From: Dyella sp. C9
Lineage (GTDB): Bacteria > Pseudomonadota > Gammaproteobacteria > Xanthomonadales > Rhodanobacteraceae
Assembly (NCBI RefSeq): GCF_003332825.1
Contig: NZ_QIRF01000002.1
Span: forward strand, 62,001 to 126,000
Direction: 5' to 3'
Length of the DNA: 64,000 nt
The notes beneath the pieces are model-generated. The model was not told the DNA's origin and did no database searches. It saw nothing but the letters and a program-made list of their open reading frames with translations. The translations under genes and the position numbers were made by a program. Within the stretch, counting starts at the first letter, position 1. Each line of letters starts with the position of its first letter. Below, in pieces: positions 47,687 to 56,488 of this stretch.

Positions 47687-47838
47687 GCGGTGTCGTTCCT
47701 TGTGGAGGGCTCACCCATGGTGACGGATGCCTGCGAACGACCAGTACCGTGGTCAGGCGAAGCAGGGGCGAAGTCTGGCAAGCCGGGGGCAAAGCCGGTG
47801 TCCCGTCACCGGCCATGCTCTCCCGTGAGGACCTCGCT

Positions 47839-48807
47839 TCAGGCCACCGCCTGCCCGATGCGCTTGAGCACGTCGGCGTCCAGCCGCGGTACCAGCTCCA
47901 GCGCGTCCAGGTTGTGCTCCAGCTGTTCCAGCTTGCTGGCGCCGAGCATCACCGTGGACACGTGCGGATTGACCAGGCACCAGGCAATGGCGAGCTGCGC
48001 CATCGACACGCCCAGCTCGCTGGCGATCGGCGCGAGCCGGCGCACCTTGGCGAGGCTTTCGCCACCATGGTCGAGAATCGCCTCGCGCAGCCATTCATAG
48101 CCGGGCTGGGCCAGTCGCGCGTCATCGGGCACGCCGTCGTTGTACTTGCCGGTGAGCAGGCCCGAGGCCAGCGGCGACCAGATGGTGGTGCCCATGCCGT
48201 AGCTGTCGTACAGCGGGGCGTATTCCTGCTCGACGCGCTCGCGGTGCAGCAGGTTGTACTGCGGCTGTTCCATCACCGGTGCATACATGTGATGGTCGCG
48301 CGCCACGCGATGGGCCTCGATGATCGCCTCCGCCGGCCACTCGCTGGTGCCCCAGTAGAGCACCTTGCCCTGGCGCACCAGGGTATCCATCGCGGCCACC
48401 GTCTCGGCGATCGGCGTGTCCGGGTCGGGGCGGTGACAGAAGTACAGGTCCAGGTGCTCCACGCGCAGGCGTTGCAGGGCCTGGTGGCAGGCCTCGATCA
48501 CGTGCTTGCGCGAAAGCCCGCGCTGCGTCGGCAGCGGGTTGTCCACCGCGCCGAAAAACACCTTGCTCGACACGCAGTAACTGTCACGCGGGAACCGCAG
48601 GTCGGCCAGCACGTCACCCATCAGCGTCTCGGCGACGCCGTGGTTGTACGTCTCGGCGTTGTCGAAGAAGTTGATGCCGCGATCATGCGCCATCGCCAGC
48701 AGGTCGCGCGCCAGCGCGCGGCCCACCTGCTTGCCAAAGGTCACCCAGGCGCCGAACGAAAGCGCCGACAGCTGCAGGCCGGATGTGCCTAGACGTCGAT
48801 ATTGCAC
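47839..48807 (-). CDS. Aldo/keto reductase (potassium-channel beta-subunit-like)
   Basis: A 322-residue NADPH-dependent oxidoreductase of the AKR superfamily. The start MQYRRLGTSGLQLSALSFGAW, then FFDNAETYNHGVAE (Asp/Tyr of the tetrad), SSKVFFG (Lys) and DLYFCHRPDP (His) are present. The C-terminus has NPHVSTVMLGASKLEQLEHN. The start codon is GTG at 48807, supported by GGAG 7 nt upstream; the frame to 48921 lacks a ribosome binding site. It is divergent from the alcohol dehydrogenase gene; substrate unknown. Confidence 0.93.
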   Translation of the reverse strand: MQYRRLGTSGLQLSALSFGAWVTFGKQVGRALARDLLAMAHDRGINFFDNAETYNHGVAETLMGDVLADLRFPRDSYCVSSKVFFGAVDNPLPTQRGLSRKHVIEACHQALQRLRVEHLDLYFCHRPDPDTPIAETVAAMDTLVRQGKVLYWGTSEWPAEAIIEAHRVARDHHMYAPVMEQPQYNLLHRERVEQEYAPLYDSYGMGTTIWSPLASGLLTGKYNDGVPDDARLAQPGYEWLREAILDHGGESLAKVRRLAPIASELGVSMAQLAIAWCLVNPHVSTVMLGASKLEQLEHNLDALELVPRLDADVLKRIGQAVA

Positions 48808-48962
48808 GGGAATGCTCCGGTAACGGGGATCGATCAGGATGCCAAGATTACGCCGTCGGCGTCCATGCGCATCTACATGTGCATCTATACGCCGTGGCGA
48901 CGACACGGGCACTACGCTCAAGCGTTCGACACGCAGGTCACTTCCACTCTCGGAGCCAGGTC

Positions 48963-49973
48963 ATGTCGCACATGCAGGGTTGGGCGGTTCAACAGGCGGG
49001 GCAACCGCTGGTACTCACGGCATTTGACCTGGGACCGCTGGGGGCGGAGGAAGTGGAGGTCGCGGTGGACTACTGTGGCATCTGCCACTCCGACCTTTCC
49101 ATGATCAACAACGAATGGGGCACGGCCAGCTTTCCGTTCGTGCCCGGTCACGAGGTCATCGGCCGAGTCAGCGCGCTCGGGGCGCAGGCGAAGGGACTCA
49201 AGATCGGCCAGCGCGTGGGCGTCGGCTGGACCGCGGCCACCTGCATGCACTGCCACCAGTGTCTTTCAGGCCACCAGAACCTGTGCGCGCAACTGCTGCC
49301 TACCATCGGCGGCGGCCACCAGGGTGGCTTTGCGGACAAGGTGCGCTCGCACTGGGCCTGGGCCGTGCCGTTGCCCGATGGCATCGACCTGGCCAGCGCC
49401 GGCCCGCTGCTGTGTGGCGGCATCACCGTGCTGCGCCCGTTCCTGGCCTACGAGATCAGCCCCACTGCCCGTGTCGGCGTGGTCGGCATCGGCGGGCTGG
49501 GCCACATGGCGCTCAAGTTCGCCAAGGCCTGGGGCTGCGAAGTCACTGCCTTCACCTCCAACGCGGCCAAGGCCGGCGAGGCCCGCGCGTTCGGCGCGCA
49601 TCATGTGGTCGACAGCCGCGACCCCAAGGCCATCAGGGGGATGGCCGGCACGCTCGACCTGCTGCTGGCGACGGTGAACGTGCCGCTGGATTGGGCGGCC
49701 TTGATGGGCACGCTGGCGCCGCTGGGGCGCATGCACGTGGTGGGAGCGGTGATGGAGCCCATTCCCGTCTCGGTGTTCACCCTGATGCTGGGCGAACGCG
49801 AAGTTTCCAGCTCGCCCACCGGATCACCGATCGACATCGCCACCATGCTGGACTTCGCCACCCGCCACGATATCCGTCCACAAGTGGAGATGTTCCCGAT
49901 GGGGAGCGTCAACGAGGCGCTCAAACATCTCGCCGAGGGCAAGGCGCGCTATCGCATCGTGCTGGAGGCCTAG
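48963..49973 (+). CDS. Zinc-dependent alcohol dehydrogenase (cinnamyl-ADH/YahK-like)
   Basis: A 336-residue medium-chain dehydrogenase. The catalytic zinc region is DYCGICHSD with GHEVIG; the structural zinc cysteines are in TCMHCHQCLSGHQNLC; the NAD(P)-binding motif is GVVGIGGLGHMALKFAKAWG. It probably reduces aldehydes. GGAG lies 9 nt before the ATG. It is divergent from the aldo/keto reductase, so the two may form a carbonyl-detoxification pair (inference). Confidence 0.94.
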   Translation: MSHMQGWAVQQAGQPLVLTAFDLGPLGAEEVEVAVDYCGICHSDLSMINNEWGTASFPFVPGHEVIGRVSALGAQAKGLKIGQRVGVGWTAATCMHCHQCLSGHQNLCAQLLPTIGGGHQGGFADKVRSHWAWAVPLPDGIDLASAGPLLCGGITVLRPFLAYEISPTARVGVVGIGGLGHMALKFAKAWGCEVTAFTSNAAKAGEARAFGAHHVVDSRDPKAIRGMAGTLDLLLATVNVPLDWAALMGTLAPLGRMHVVGAVMEPIPVSVFTLMLGEREVSSSPTGSPIDIATMLDFATRHDIRPQVEMFPMGSVNEALKHLAEGKARYRIVLEA

Positions 49974-49991
49974 GCGCCCCTGGCCATTGCA

Positions 49992-50028
49992 GCACAACAG
50001 GCCCGCACTGCATTCGAGCCTGTTGTGC
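49992..50028. terminator. Stem-loop between convergent genes
   Basis: A perfect 11-bp stem (GCACAACAGGC arm at 49992-50002, complement at 50018-50028) with a 15-nt loop between the alcohol dehydrogenase and the convergent secreted-protein gene. No T-run; possible bidirectional terminator. Confidence 0.5.
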
Positions 50029-50058
50029 CGCTGCCGCGGGGCGAACGCCGCCCTCGGC

Positions 50059-50631
50059 TCATGGAATGATATGGACGTCTATACGCTTTTCGATATTGTC
50101 ATCGGCCTCGGGATGAATCAGCGATTTGTGCAGCTTGTCGCTGGTGCCCCATGACTTCAGCGCAGCGACCAGGGCATCGTCCTGGGTGTCCTTGCGGAAA
50201 TAGAAATCCAGGTAGCGTTGGTCGTCGCAGATCGAATCGCAGTGGAAACTGGAAAAGCCGATGGCCAGGATCTGGCCGTACTCGTTGACGATCACCGCCG
50301 AGGCAATGCCGCCGCAATCGCGCGACAGGCAGCCGGCAAACAGGTAGTTCTTGTCCGGCAGTGCCTGCACCGACTCGGCCGCGCCACCCAATCCGGACAA
50401 TAGCTGCTCGCTCAACGAGCGGTTGGAGCGAAAGTAGCTGGCCTTGGTGCCCGAGGCGAAATGCCCCAATGCCTCGGTGAAGCCCGAGGCGCGCGCAAGG
50501 TCGCTGGTCGTCGAGCAGGTGGTCGGATCAATCAACCTGCACGGCCCGGATGGCACGGCGCCCGCCGCCGCGGCGATCAGCGGCGCACACAGCAGCGCCA
50601 CCAGACATGCAATCTTGAGAAGCATGCGCAT
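50059..50631 (-). CDS. Secreted cysteine-rich protein with an Ivy-like motif
   Basis: A 190-residue protein with a signal peptide (LLKIACLVALLCAPLIAAAA). The mature part has cysteine pairs (PCRLIDPTTC, GCLSRDC, HCDSIC). The segment DKNYLFAGCLSRDCGGIASA then VIVNEYGQILAIGF resembles the core of Ivy-type lysozyme inhibitors, where a CxxHDC loop inserts into the lysozyme active site; here His is replaced by Arg. The resemblance is short, and the protein is longer than Ivy by about 40 residues. Function is therefore open. GGGG precedes the ATG. Confidence 0.6.
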   Translation of the reverse strand: MRMLLKIACLVALLCAPLIAAAAGAVPSGPCRLIDPTTCSTTSDLARASGFTEALGHFASGTKASYFRSNRSLSEQLLSGLGGAAESVQALPDKNYLFAGCLSRDCGGIASAVIVNEYGQILAIGFSSFHCDSICDDQRYLDFYFRKDTQDDALVAALKSWGTSDKLHKSLIHPEADDNIEKRIDVHIIP

Positions 50632-51186
50632 AGGAACCCCCTGACTCGAACGTTACCGTGAAACCCCTTCCACTCCGATCATGCAGAGACCGGGCCAACC
50701 CGGTCGTACCACGCACCGGCGGCCTGACGGAGGGCCGTCCCACGAGAAGACAACGCTGGGCATCCCCTGTCGATGACTCGCCAACCTGTCGCTGTCCACG
50801 GCGACGGTCGAAGCGAACGATGCCCCAGCTTTGCGGCCCGCACCATAGGAATTGTGCGTATGTGCTGCGCCCGCACACACCGAATGGGCGGAATTTACGG
50901 TGCCGCTTTCACCTTCATGCGGCAGCAGCAGCATGGGTGCCACCCTCATTCAAACGGACGTCCAGACCCTGCCGGAGGGACAACCTGCAGTGGGGGCCAG
51001 GCCCGGAGGCAAGCCCCCCACGCCCCCAGGGCGACAACCGCCGTCGCTACAACGCGCGCAGGCATGCGCAAGAACTCGCGATGCAGCCACGCTCCTTCCA
51101 AACGGCTGCATGAAATGTTTTTCATTATGAGGATACCCTCATATATCTATAATGGCTGCTTACCCCCACCAGCCGGGATCTTCCCC
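50632..51186. other. Intergenic region before the dienelactone hydrolase
   Basis: About 555 bp. A plus-strand frame open from 50773 reads into the downstream gene but has no family features, so I treat it as non-coding. The last 60 bp hold a good promoter with an overlapping palindrome; elsewhere only a 7-bp hairpin (GACCGGG arm near 50690) was noted. Confidence 0.5.
51125..51153 (+). promoter_or_regulatory. Promoter with overlapping operator for the dienelactone hydrolase
   Basis: TTATGA (-35, 51125-51130), a 17-bp spacer and a perfect TATAAT (-10, 51148-51153). A perfect palindrome, TATGAGG-ATAC-CCTCATA (51126-51143), covers the -35 box and most of the spacer, the expected position for a repressor or a MerR-type activator site. 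Confidence 0.7.
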
Positions 51187-51936
51187 ATGCCACGCATCGA
51201 CGTCACCATTCCCACCCGCGACGGCCACTGTCCTGCCTCGCTGTTCACGCCCGCCCACGGCAACGGTCCCTGGCCGGGCGTGGTGTTCTTCATGGACGCA
51301 GTGGGCGTTCGTCCCACGCTGAACGAGATGGCCCAGCGCCTGGCCGATGACGGCTATGCCGTACTGCTGCCGGACCTGTTCTACCGCGAGGGGCCGTACG
51401 AGCCGATGGTGCCGTCCCAGGTGTTCAGCGATGCCGCGCTGAAGGACAACCTGATGCGCATGCTTGGCACGCTGACCCGTGAGCGCAAGGTCAACGACGC
51501 CTCCGACTTCATGGACTACCTGGCCGAGCGCCCGGAAGTGAAGGGTCGCCCGCTGGGCGCCACGGGTTACTGCATGGGCGGCAACATCGCGCTGACCGCC
51601 GCTGGCGCCTTCCCCACTCGCCTCGCCGCCATCGCGTCGTTCCACGGCGGCGGCCTGGCCACCGACCAGCCGGACAGCCCGCACCGCCATGTGAAGGGCA
51701 TCACCGGCGAGGTCTACGTTGCCGGCGCCGACGAGGATGTGCATTTCACGCTGGAACAGAAGGCCCAGCTGGAGCAGGCGCTGGCCGAAGCCGGCGTGGC
51801 GCACACCGTGCTGATCTATGCCGGCGCCCATCACGGCTTTGCGGTGCCGGACCACCCGGCCTTCAACGCGGCGGCGTACGAGCGCCACTGGCAGGCACTG
51901 GCTGACCTGTTCGGCCGCAAGCTCGCCTCGCACTGA
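51187..51936 (+). CDS. Dienelactone hydrolase family protein
   Basis: A 249-residue alpha/beta hydrolase. The nucleophile is Cys129 in GYCMGG; the likely Asp is near residue 182 (AGADED) and the His is in GAHHGFAV (about 215-216). This Cys-Asp-His triad is typical of dienelactone hydrolases. It is probably a cytoplasmic hydrolase of lactone-like or xenobiotic compounds; no other ring-cleavage genes are nearby. The ATG at 51187 is the conserved family start; upstream codons read through the promoter. Confidence 0.92.
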   Translation: MPRIDVTIPTRDGHCPASLFTPAHGNGPWPGVVFFMDAVGVRPTLNEMAQRLADDGYAVLLPDLFYREGPYEPMVPSQVFSDAALKDNLMRMLGTLTRERKVNDASDFMDYLAERPEVKGRPLGATGYCMGGNIALTAAGAFPTRLAAIASFHGGGLATDQPDSPHRHVKGITGEVYVAGADEDVHFTLEQKAQLEQALAEAGVAHTVLIYAGAHHGFAVPDHPAFNAAAYERHWQALADLFGRKLASH

Positions 51937-51947
51937 TCGAACGCGCG

Positions 51948-51971
51948 GCGGGCATCGGCGACGATGCCCGC
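51948..51971. terminator. Stem-loop between convergent genes
   Basis: A perfect 10-bp stem (GCGGGCATCG arm, 51948-51957 with 51962-51971) and GCGA loop lie between the dienelactone hydrolase and pgpA stops. It lacks a T-run. Confidence 0.5.
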
Positions 51972-51975
51972 CCGC

Positions 51976-52476
51976 TCAGCGCAACGAGACCAGCACCAGC
52001 TCCAGCACGACGGCCGCAAACACGCCGGCCACCACGTCATCCACCATCACGCCCACGCCGCCCTTGAGGCGACGGTCCAGCTGGCGAATCGGCCACGGCT
52101 TCCACACGTCGAACAGGCGGAACAGCGCGAAGCCCAGCACCACACCCCACCACGGCCCCGCCAGCACCGGCAGCAGGGCGATCCACAGGCCCACGAATTC
52201 GTCCCAGACGATGCTGCGGTGATCGTCCACGCCAAGCACGCGCCCGGCGATGCCGCAGGCCCATACACCGATGACGAAGGCCACTGCCACCGCGAACACG
52301 TAGAGCTGCAGCGGCAAGCTGCGCAGCAACAGCCAAGGCAGCAGTGCGGCCAGTGAACCAAAGGTGCCCTGCGCCACTGGCGCCAGGCCTGAGCCAAAGC
52401 CGCAGGCCAGCCAGCCCGCGGGCGTGGCCAGCAGCAAGCGGCGTTGTTCGGGAGTGAGGATGGTCTTGTCGCTCAT
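51976..52476 (-). CDS. pgpA: Phosphatidylglycerophosphatase A
   Basis: Membrane phosphatase converting phosphatidylglycerophosphate to phosphatidylglycerol. It has 166 residues; GFGSGLAPVAQGTFGSLAAL, SIVWDEFVGLWIAL and RLFDVWKPWPIRQLDRR are the conserved PgpA blocks, with DDVVAGV near the end. The ATG overlaps the thiL stop (ATGA). Confidence 0.95.
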   Translation of the reverse strand: MSDKTILTPEQRRLLLATPAGWLACGFGSGLAPVAQGTFGSLAALLPWLLLRSLPLQLYVFAVAVAFVIGVWACGIAGRVLGVDDHRSIVWDEFVGLWIALLPVLAGPWWGVVLGFALFRLFDVWKPWPIRQLDRRLKGGVGVMVDDVVAGVFAAVVLELVLVSLR

Positions 52477-53450
52477 GCGAAATGGTCCCAGCCGCGGTGA
52501 GTGGCTTCCAGCCAATGGCCCTGTTCGTCGCGCACGCGCACGCCATAGCCCTCGACCATGCGGCCGATGCGCGTGGCGCCGCATCCCAGGCGGGCGAGAT
52601 CGCCCTGCACCTCCGCCACCAGGGCCGGGGGCACGGTGAAACACAGCTCGTAGTCGTCACCGCCGGCCAGCGCCAAATCGCGCGCGCTGCGCTCGTCGAA
52701 GGCGCCCAGCAGCATCGGCGAGCGCGGCAGCAGCGGTGCCTCGATCTCGGCGCCCAGGCTGCTTTCCTCGCAGATGTGGCCGAGGTCGGCGAGAAGACCG
52801 TCGGAGACATCGATGCACGCCGTGGCCCGACCGCGCAGCGCCAGCCCCGCCGCGAGCCGCGGCGTGGGCCGGTTCAGGCGTTCGATCAGGAAGGCAGCGC
52901 GACCATCGCCCTCGTCGACACGCGCCCCCCGCTGCAGCAACTGCAGGCCGGCGGCGGCATCGCCCAGCGTGCCGGTAACCAGCACCACGTCGCCGGCACG
53001 CGCGCCGGCGCGGGTGAGCGCCTCCCCCGGCGGCACGAAACCATGCACCGCCACGCTGACGCTCAGGCCGCCACGGGTGGTGTCGCCGCCGATCAGGGCC
53101 AGCCGATGCGGCTGCGCCAGCTGCGCGAAGCCCTCGGCAAAGCCGTCGATGAAGGCCTGCACGTGCTCGGCCGGCTGGCGCGGCAGGGTCAGCGCCAGCA
53201 GCGCCCAGGCCGGACTCGCCCCCATCGAGGCGAGGTCGGAAAGATTGACCGCCAGCGACTTCCAGCCGATGTCGGCCGGATCGGTGCCCGCGGGGAAATG
53301 CACGCCTTCGACCAGGGTGTCGATGGCGATGGCCAGCTCCTGCCCTGCCGGCGGGGCCACCAGCGCCGCGTCGTCACCGATGCCCAGGCGCACGTCCTCG
53401 CGCCCCTGCGCGGTGCGTTCGCGGATGCGGTCGATGAGGCGAAATTCCAT
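52473..53450 (-). CDS. thiL: Thiamine-monophosphate kinase
   Basis: Makes thiamine diphosphate from thiamine monophosphate. It has 325 residues; GIGDDAALV, ALAVNLSDLASMGASP-like SLAVNLSDLASMGASPAW, ALIGGDTTRG and CIDVSDGLLADLGHI are the PurM/ThiL-type nucleotide and metal motifs, and LAGGDDYELCFT completes the set. It overlaps pgpA by 4 nt. The nusB-thiL-pgpA order is common in proteobacteria. Confidence 0.97.
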   Translation of the reverse strand: MEFRLIDRIRERTAQGREDVRLGIGDDAALVAPPAGQELAIAIDTLVEGVHFPAGTDPADIGWKSLAVNLSDLASMGASPAWALLALTLPRQPAEHVQAFIDGFAEGFAQLAQPHRLALIGGDTTRGGLSVSVAVHGFVPPGEALTRAGARAGDVVLVTGTLGDAAAGLQLLQRGARVDEGDGRAAFLIERLNRPTPRLAAGLALRGRATACIDVSDGLLADLGHICEESSLGAEIEAPLLPRSPMLLGAFDERSARDLALAGGDDYELCFTVPPALVAEVQGDLARLGCGATRIGRMVEGYGVRVRDEQGHWLEATHRGWDHFA

Positions 53451-53480
53451 GGCGCGCCACCCCTGGCTGAAAGACGACGG

Positions 53481-54020
53481 CTAGCGTCGGAACACGAGCG
53501 TGGGCGCGCCGTGATAAGTGGTTTCCTGCCAGCGCGTGAAGCCGGCCTTCTCGGCCACGCGGATCGACGGCAGGTTGGCCGGATCGATGATGCACACCGG
53601 CTGCAGCTCCGGGCGATGCTGCACGGCCCAGGCCATGACGGCAGCGACGGCTTCGCTCGCGTAGCCCTTGCCGTGCACGGCCGGCGCCAGCACCCAGCCA
53701 AACTCCAGCATGCCCAGCAACGAGGGCTGCATCTCGCGGCGGAAGTCGGCAAAGCCGATGTCGCCGATGTAGCGGCCACTGGCCTTGTCCTCGACCGCCC
53801 AGTAGCCGTAGCCCAGCAGGCTCCACAGGCCGGCGTACTGCAGCAGGCGACGCCACACTTCCTCGGTGCTGAACGGGCGGCCGCCGATGTAGCGGGTGAC
53901 TTCGGCATCGGACCACAGCGCCGCACAGGCAGCGTGGTCGTCCGGGCGGTGCGCACGCAGGCGCAACCGCTCGGTCTCGAGCACCGGAACCAGCGACGGC
54001 CGCTCCAGCGCGCCGTCCAT
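53481..54020 (-). CDS. RimJ/RimL-type GNAT N-acetyltransferase
   Basis: A 179-residue acetyltransferase: LETERLRLRAHRPDDHAACAAL start, GYWAVEDKASGRYIGDIGF, and the acetyl-CoA loop VHGKGYASEAVAAVMAWA. Substrate unknown; relatives act on protein N-termini or small molecules. Its ATG overlaps the nusB stop by 1 nt, so it is coupled into the rib-nus-thi transcript between nusB and thiL. Confidence 0.88.
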   Translation of the reverse strand: MDGALERPSLVPVLETERLRLRAHRPDDHAACAALWSDAEVTRYIGGRPFSTEEVWRRLLQYAGLWSLLGYGYWAVEDKASGRYIGDIGFADFRREMQPSLLGMLEFGWVLAPAVHGKGYASEAVAAVMAWAVQHRPELQPVCIIDPANLPSIRVAEKAGFTRWQETTYHGAPTLVFRR

Positions 54021-54466
54021 CAGCCGCGCTTTTCGGTACTGCGCAGCGAGGCGGCCAGCTTGTCCAGCACGCCGTTGACATAGCTGTGGCCATGGTCGGC
54101 GCCGAAGCGCTTGGTGACCTCGATGGCCTCGTTGATGATCACGCGGTAGGGCACGTCCGGGCGGTACTTCAGCTCGTACGCGGCCAGGCGCAGCGCGGCG
54201 CGCTCGATCGGGTCGATCTGGCCCACTTCGCGATCCACGTAGGGCTTGAGGCTGTCGTCGATGGCCTCGACGTGGCGCTCCACGCCGTGCAGCAGATCCT
54301 CGAAGTACTCCAGGTCGGCCACTTCCATGTCCTGCTCGTGGCGGAACTGCTCGATCACCGCGTTCATGCGGCTGCCGCTGATCTGCCAGGCGTACACGGC
54401 CTGCAGCGCACGGCGACGTGCGCGCGAGCGTGCAGCCAGGTCGATGCCTTCGGGACGCTGGTTCAT
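54020..54466 (-). CDS. nusB: Transcription antitermination protein NusB
   Basis: RNA-binding factor that with NusE binds boxA for rRNA antitermination. It has 148 residues; the RSRARRRALQAVYAWQISG start and ERAALRLAAYELKYRPDVPY then RVIINEAIEVTKRFG are typical. The start overlaps the ribH stop (TGATG). Confidence 0.97.
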   Translation of the reverse strand: MNQRPEGIDLAARSRARRRALQAVYAWQISGSRMNAVIEQFRHEQDMEVADLEYFEDLLHGVERHVEAIDDSLKPYVDREVGQIDPIERAALRLAAYELKYRPDVPYRVIINEAIEVTKRFGADHGHSYVNGVLDKLAASLRSTEKRG

Positions 54467-54927
54467 CACAGCTTTCCGTACAGGTTGACCATTTCCAGCG
54501 CGGCCAGCGCGGCATCGGCGCCCTTGTTGCCGGCCTTGGTGCCGGAGCGCTCGATGGCCTGCTCGATGTTGTCGGTGGTCAGCACGCCGAACGCCACCGG
54601 CACGCCGGAGGCGTAGGCGGCCTGGGCCAGGCCCTTGGCGCACTCGCCGGCCACGTAATCGAAATGCGGGGTGGAACCACGGATCACCGCGCCCAGCGCG
54701 ATCACCGCGGCGTACTTGCCGGAGTTGGCCACCTTGTGCGCGGCCAGCGCGATCTCCCAGGCGCCCGGCACGCGGATCAGCTCGATCGCGTCGTCCTTCA
54801 CGCCGTGGCGCACCAGCACATCACGCGCGCCGGCCACCAGGGGCTCGACGACGAAACCGTTGAAACGGCCGGCGACGATGGCAAAGCGGCCTTTGGGCGT
54901 GGCGAAATCGCCTTCGATGATCTTCAT
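54466..54927 (-). CDS. ribH: 6,7-dimethyl-8-ribityllumazine synthase
   Basis: Penultimate riboflavin enzyme, forming an icosahedral or pentameric shell. It has 153 residues; [50 protein letters not shown] and [20 protein letters not shown] are the family blocks. It is first in the tight nusB-thiL-pgpA set and 47 nt after ldcA. Confidence 0.98.
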   Translation of the reverse strand: MKIIEGDFATPKGRFAIVAGRFNGFVVEPLVAGARDVLVRHGVKDDAIELIRVPGAWEIALAAHKVANSGKYAAVIALGAVIRGSTPHFDYVAGECAKGLAQAAYASGVPVAFGVLTTDNIEQAIERSGTKAGNKGADAALAALEMVNLYGKL

Positions 54928-54974
54928 GGGTATGCGTTTCCTGAGGAGCTGATCGCCCCGGGGGGCGGACTATT

Positions 54975-55940
54975 TTACGGGATTTGGGGCAGCGTGCCCG
55001 GGTCGGGCGGGGAAACCGTCGCGGCCAGCCGCGGATGGCCCCGGAAGCACAGGCTGGCCTGGCCCTGCACCACCTGCAGGCGGGCCGGCACGCCGAACGG
55101 CAGGGTGAACTTGTCGGCCTCGTGGCCGAACGGCATGCCTGCCACCACCGGGATGCGCGCCACGGCGCCGATTTGCGCCAGCGCGGCGGCCACGTCGTAG
55201 CCGTTGTCGTAGTCGTGGGGCCGGCAATGGGTGAAATGGCCCAGCACCAGGGCGCGCTGGCGATCCAGCACGCCAGCCAGGTGCAGCTGGTACAGCAGCC
55301 GCTCGATGCGGAACGGCGGCTCGCCCACGTCCTCCACGAACAGGATGCCGCCGTCGATCCGGGGGAAATAAGGGGTGCCGAGCAGGCTGCACAGCATGGC
55401 CAGGTTGCCGCCCCACAGCGGGCCTTCCAGCTCCAGCTCCTGCGTCGACGGCGTCTGCCAGCGCGCCACCGGCTCGGGCTCGCTGATGGCACGCCAGAAG
55501 TGCTCCCACATCAGCCCATTGAGCTGCGGCGCACCGAAATCGGGCCCCAGCATGGGGCCGCCGAAGGTGACCAGGCCGCACTTCGCGTACAGCGCCATCT
55601 GGATCGCGGTGAAATCGCTGTGGCCCACCAGCAGGGTGGACGTGCCCGCCAGCCGCTCGCGCAGCGCGCCGTAGTGGATGTGCTCGAGCAGGCGCGTGGC
55701 GCCGTAGCCGCCACGAATGGCCAGCGCGATGTCGGGCAGGGCCGGATGGATGGCCAGCCGGTTGAGGTCGGCCACGCGCTCGGCGTCGCTGCCGGCGAAA
55801 CGGTGTTCGACGCGATCGAGCACGTCGAGGCCTTCCACCGTGCAACCGGCGGCCTGCAGGCGGGCCACGCCGCGCTGCATGGCGTCGCGGTCGTGCGGGT
55901 AGCCCGAAGGTGCGATCAGGCGGATACGGGGGGCGGTCAT
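54975..55940 (-). CDS. ldcA: LD-carboxypeptidase (S66), muramoyltetrapeptide recycling
   Basis: Removes the terminal D-Ala from murein tetrapeptides during cell-wall recycling. It has 321 residues. The catalytic Ser108 is in VGHSDFTA, Glu203 in FVEDVGE and His273 in GMPFGHEADK, matching the S66 Ser-Glu-His triad. No signal peptide, in line with a cytoplasmic recycling role. It is inserted between ribB and ribH. Confidence 0.95.
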   Translation of the reverse strand: MTAPRIRLIAPSGYPHDRDAMQRGVARLQAAGCTVEGLDVLDRVEHRFAGSDAERVADLNRLAIHPALPDIALAIRGGYGATRLLEHIHYGALRERLAGTSTLLVGHSDFTAIQMALYAKCGLVTFGGPMLGPDFGAPQLNGLMWEHFWRAISEPEPVARWQTPSTQELELEGPLWGGNLAMLCSLLGTPYFPRIDGGILFVEDVGEPPFRIERLLYQLHLAGVLDRQRALVLGHFTHCRPHDYDNGYDVAAALAQIGAVARIPVVAGMPFGHEADKFTLPFGVPARLQVVQGQASLCFRGHPRLAATVSPPDPGTLPQIP

Positions 55941-55958
55941 CCAGGGCTCCTGTGGCGG

Positions 55959-56396
55959 TCAGCTCGCGTCGATCTGGCGCACGAAACGCACGCTGCGCCG
56001 CGTATAGCCGTTGGACTCGTAGAAGCGATGCGCGCGCTCGCGGCGGATGCCGCTGGTCAGCTCCACCGTGCGGCAGCCGTGCCGGGCGAACCAGGCATGC
56101 GCTGCATCCAGCAATACGCGGCCGATGCCCTGGCCACGCTGGTGCTCGTCCACCACGAGCGTGGTGATGCGCCCGACCCGGCCTTCCACGTGGAGCATCG
56201 GCGACAGGTGCAGGCTGATGCAGCCAAGCACCACGCCGCCCTCTTCGGCGACCAGCACGGCATCGCTGGCGGGATGGGACATGGTCGCCAGCCGCTCGCG
56301 CATGGCCTCGCCCGTGGTCGGATAGCCCAGCTCGCCCACCAGGGCGGCCAGGCGTTCGGCGTCATCCGGCGTGGCGGCACGCACCTGCATCGTCAT
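55959..56396 (-). CDS. GNAT family N-acetyltransferase
   Basis: A 145-residue single-domain acetyltransferase with VDEHQRGQGIGRVLLDAAHAWF as the acetyl-CoA loop and RAHRFYESNGYTRRSVRFVR at the end. Substrate unknown. It lies between ribB and ldcA. An in-frame ATG two codons later is an equal start candidate. Confidence 0.9.
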   Translation of the reverse strand: MTMQVRAATPDDAERLAALVGELGYPTTGEAMRERLATMSHPASDAVLVAEEGGVVLGCISLHLSPMLHVEGRVGRITTLVVDEHQRGQGIGRVLLDAAHAWFARHGCRTVELTSGIRRERAHRFYESNGYTRRSVRFVRQIDAS

Positions 56397-56488
56397 CGCT
56401 TCCTTGGCTCAGTACACGAAGGCAGTATGCAGAAAGCGGCGTGGCGGCGGCATGGCCACGCCGGGCGTTTTGGCGGCGCGGGTGCACA

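Noticed and set aside
50773..51186. N-terminal extension of the dienelactone hydrolase frame
   Set aside because: The frame is open upstream, but a near-consensus promoter lies inside it and the family N-terminus begins at 51187.
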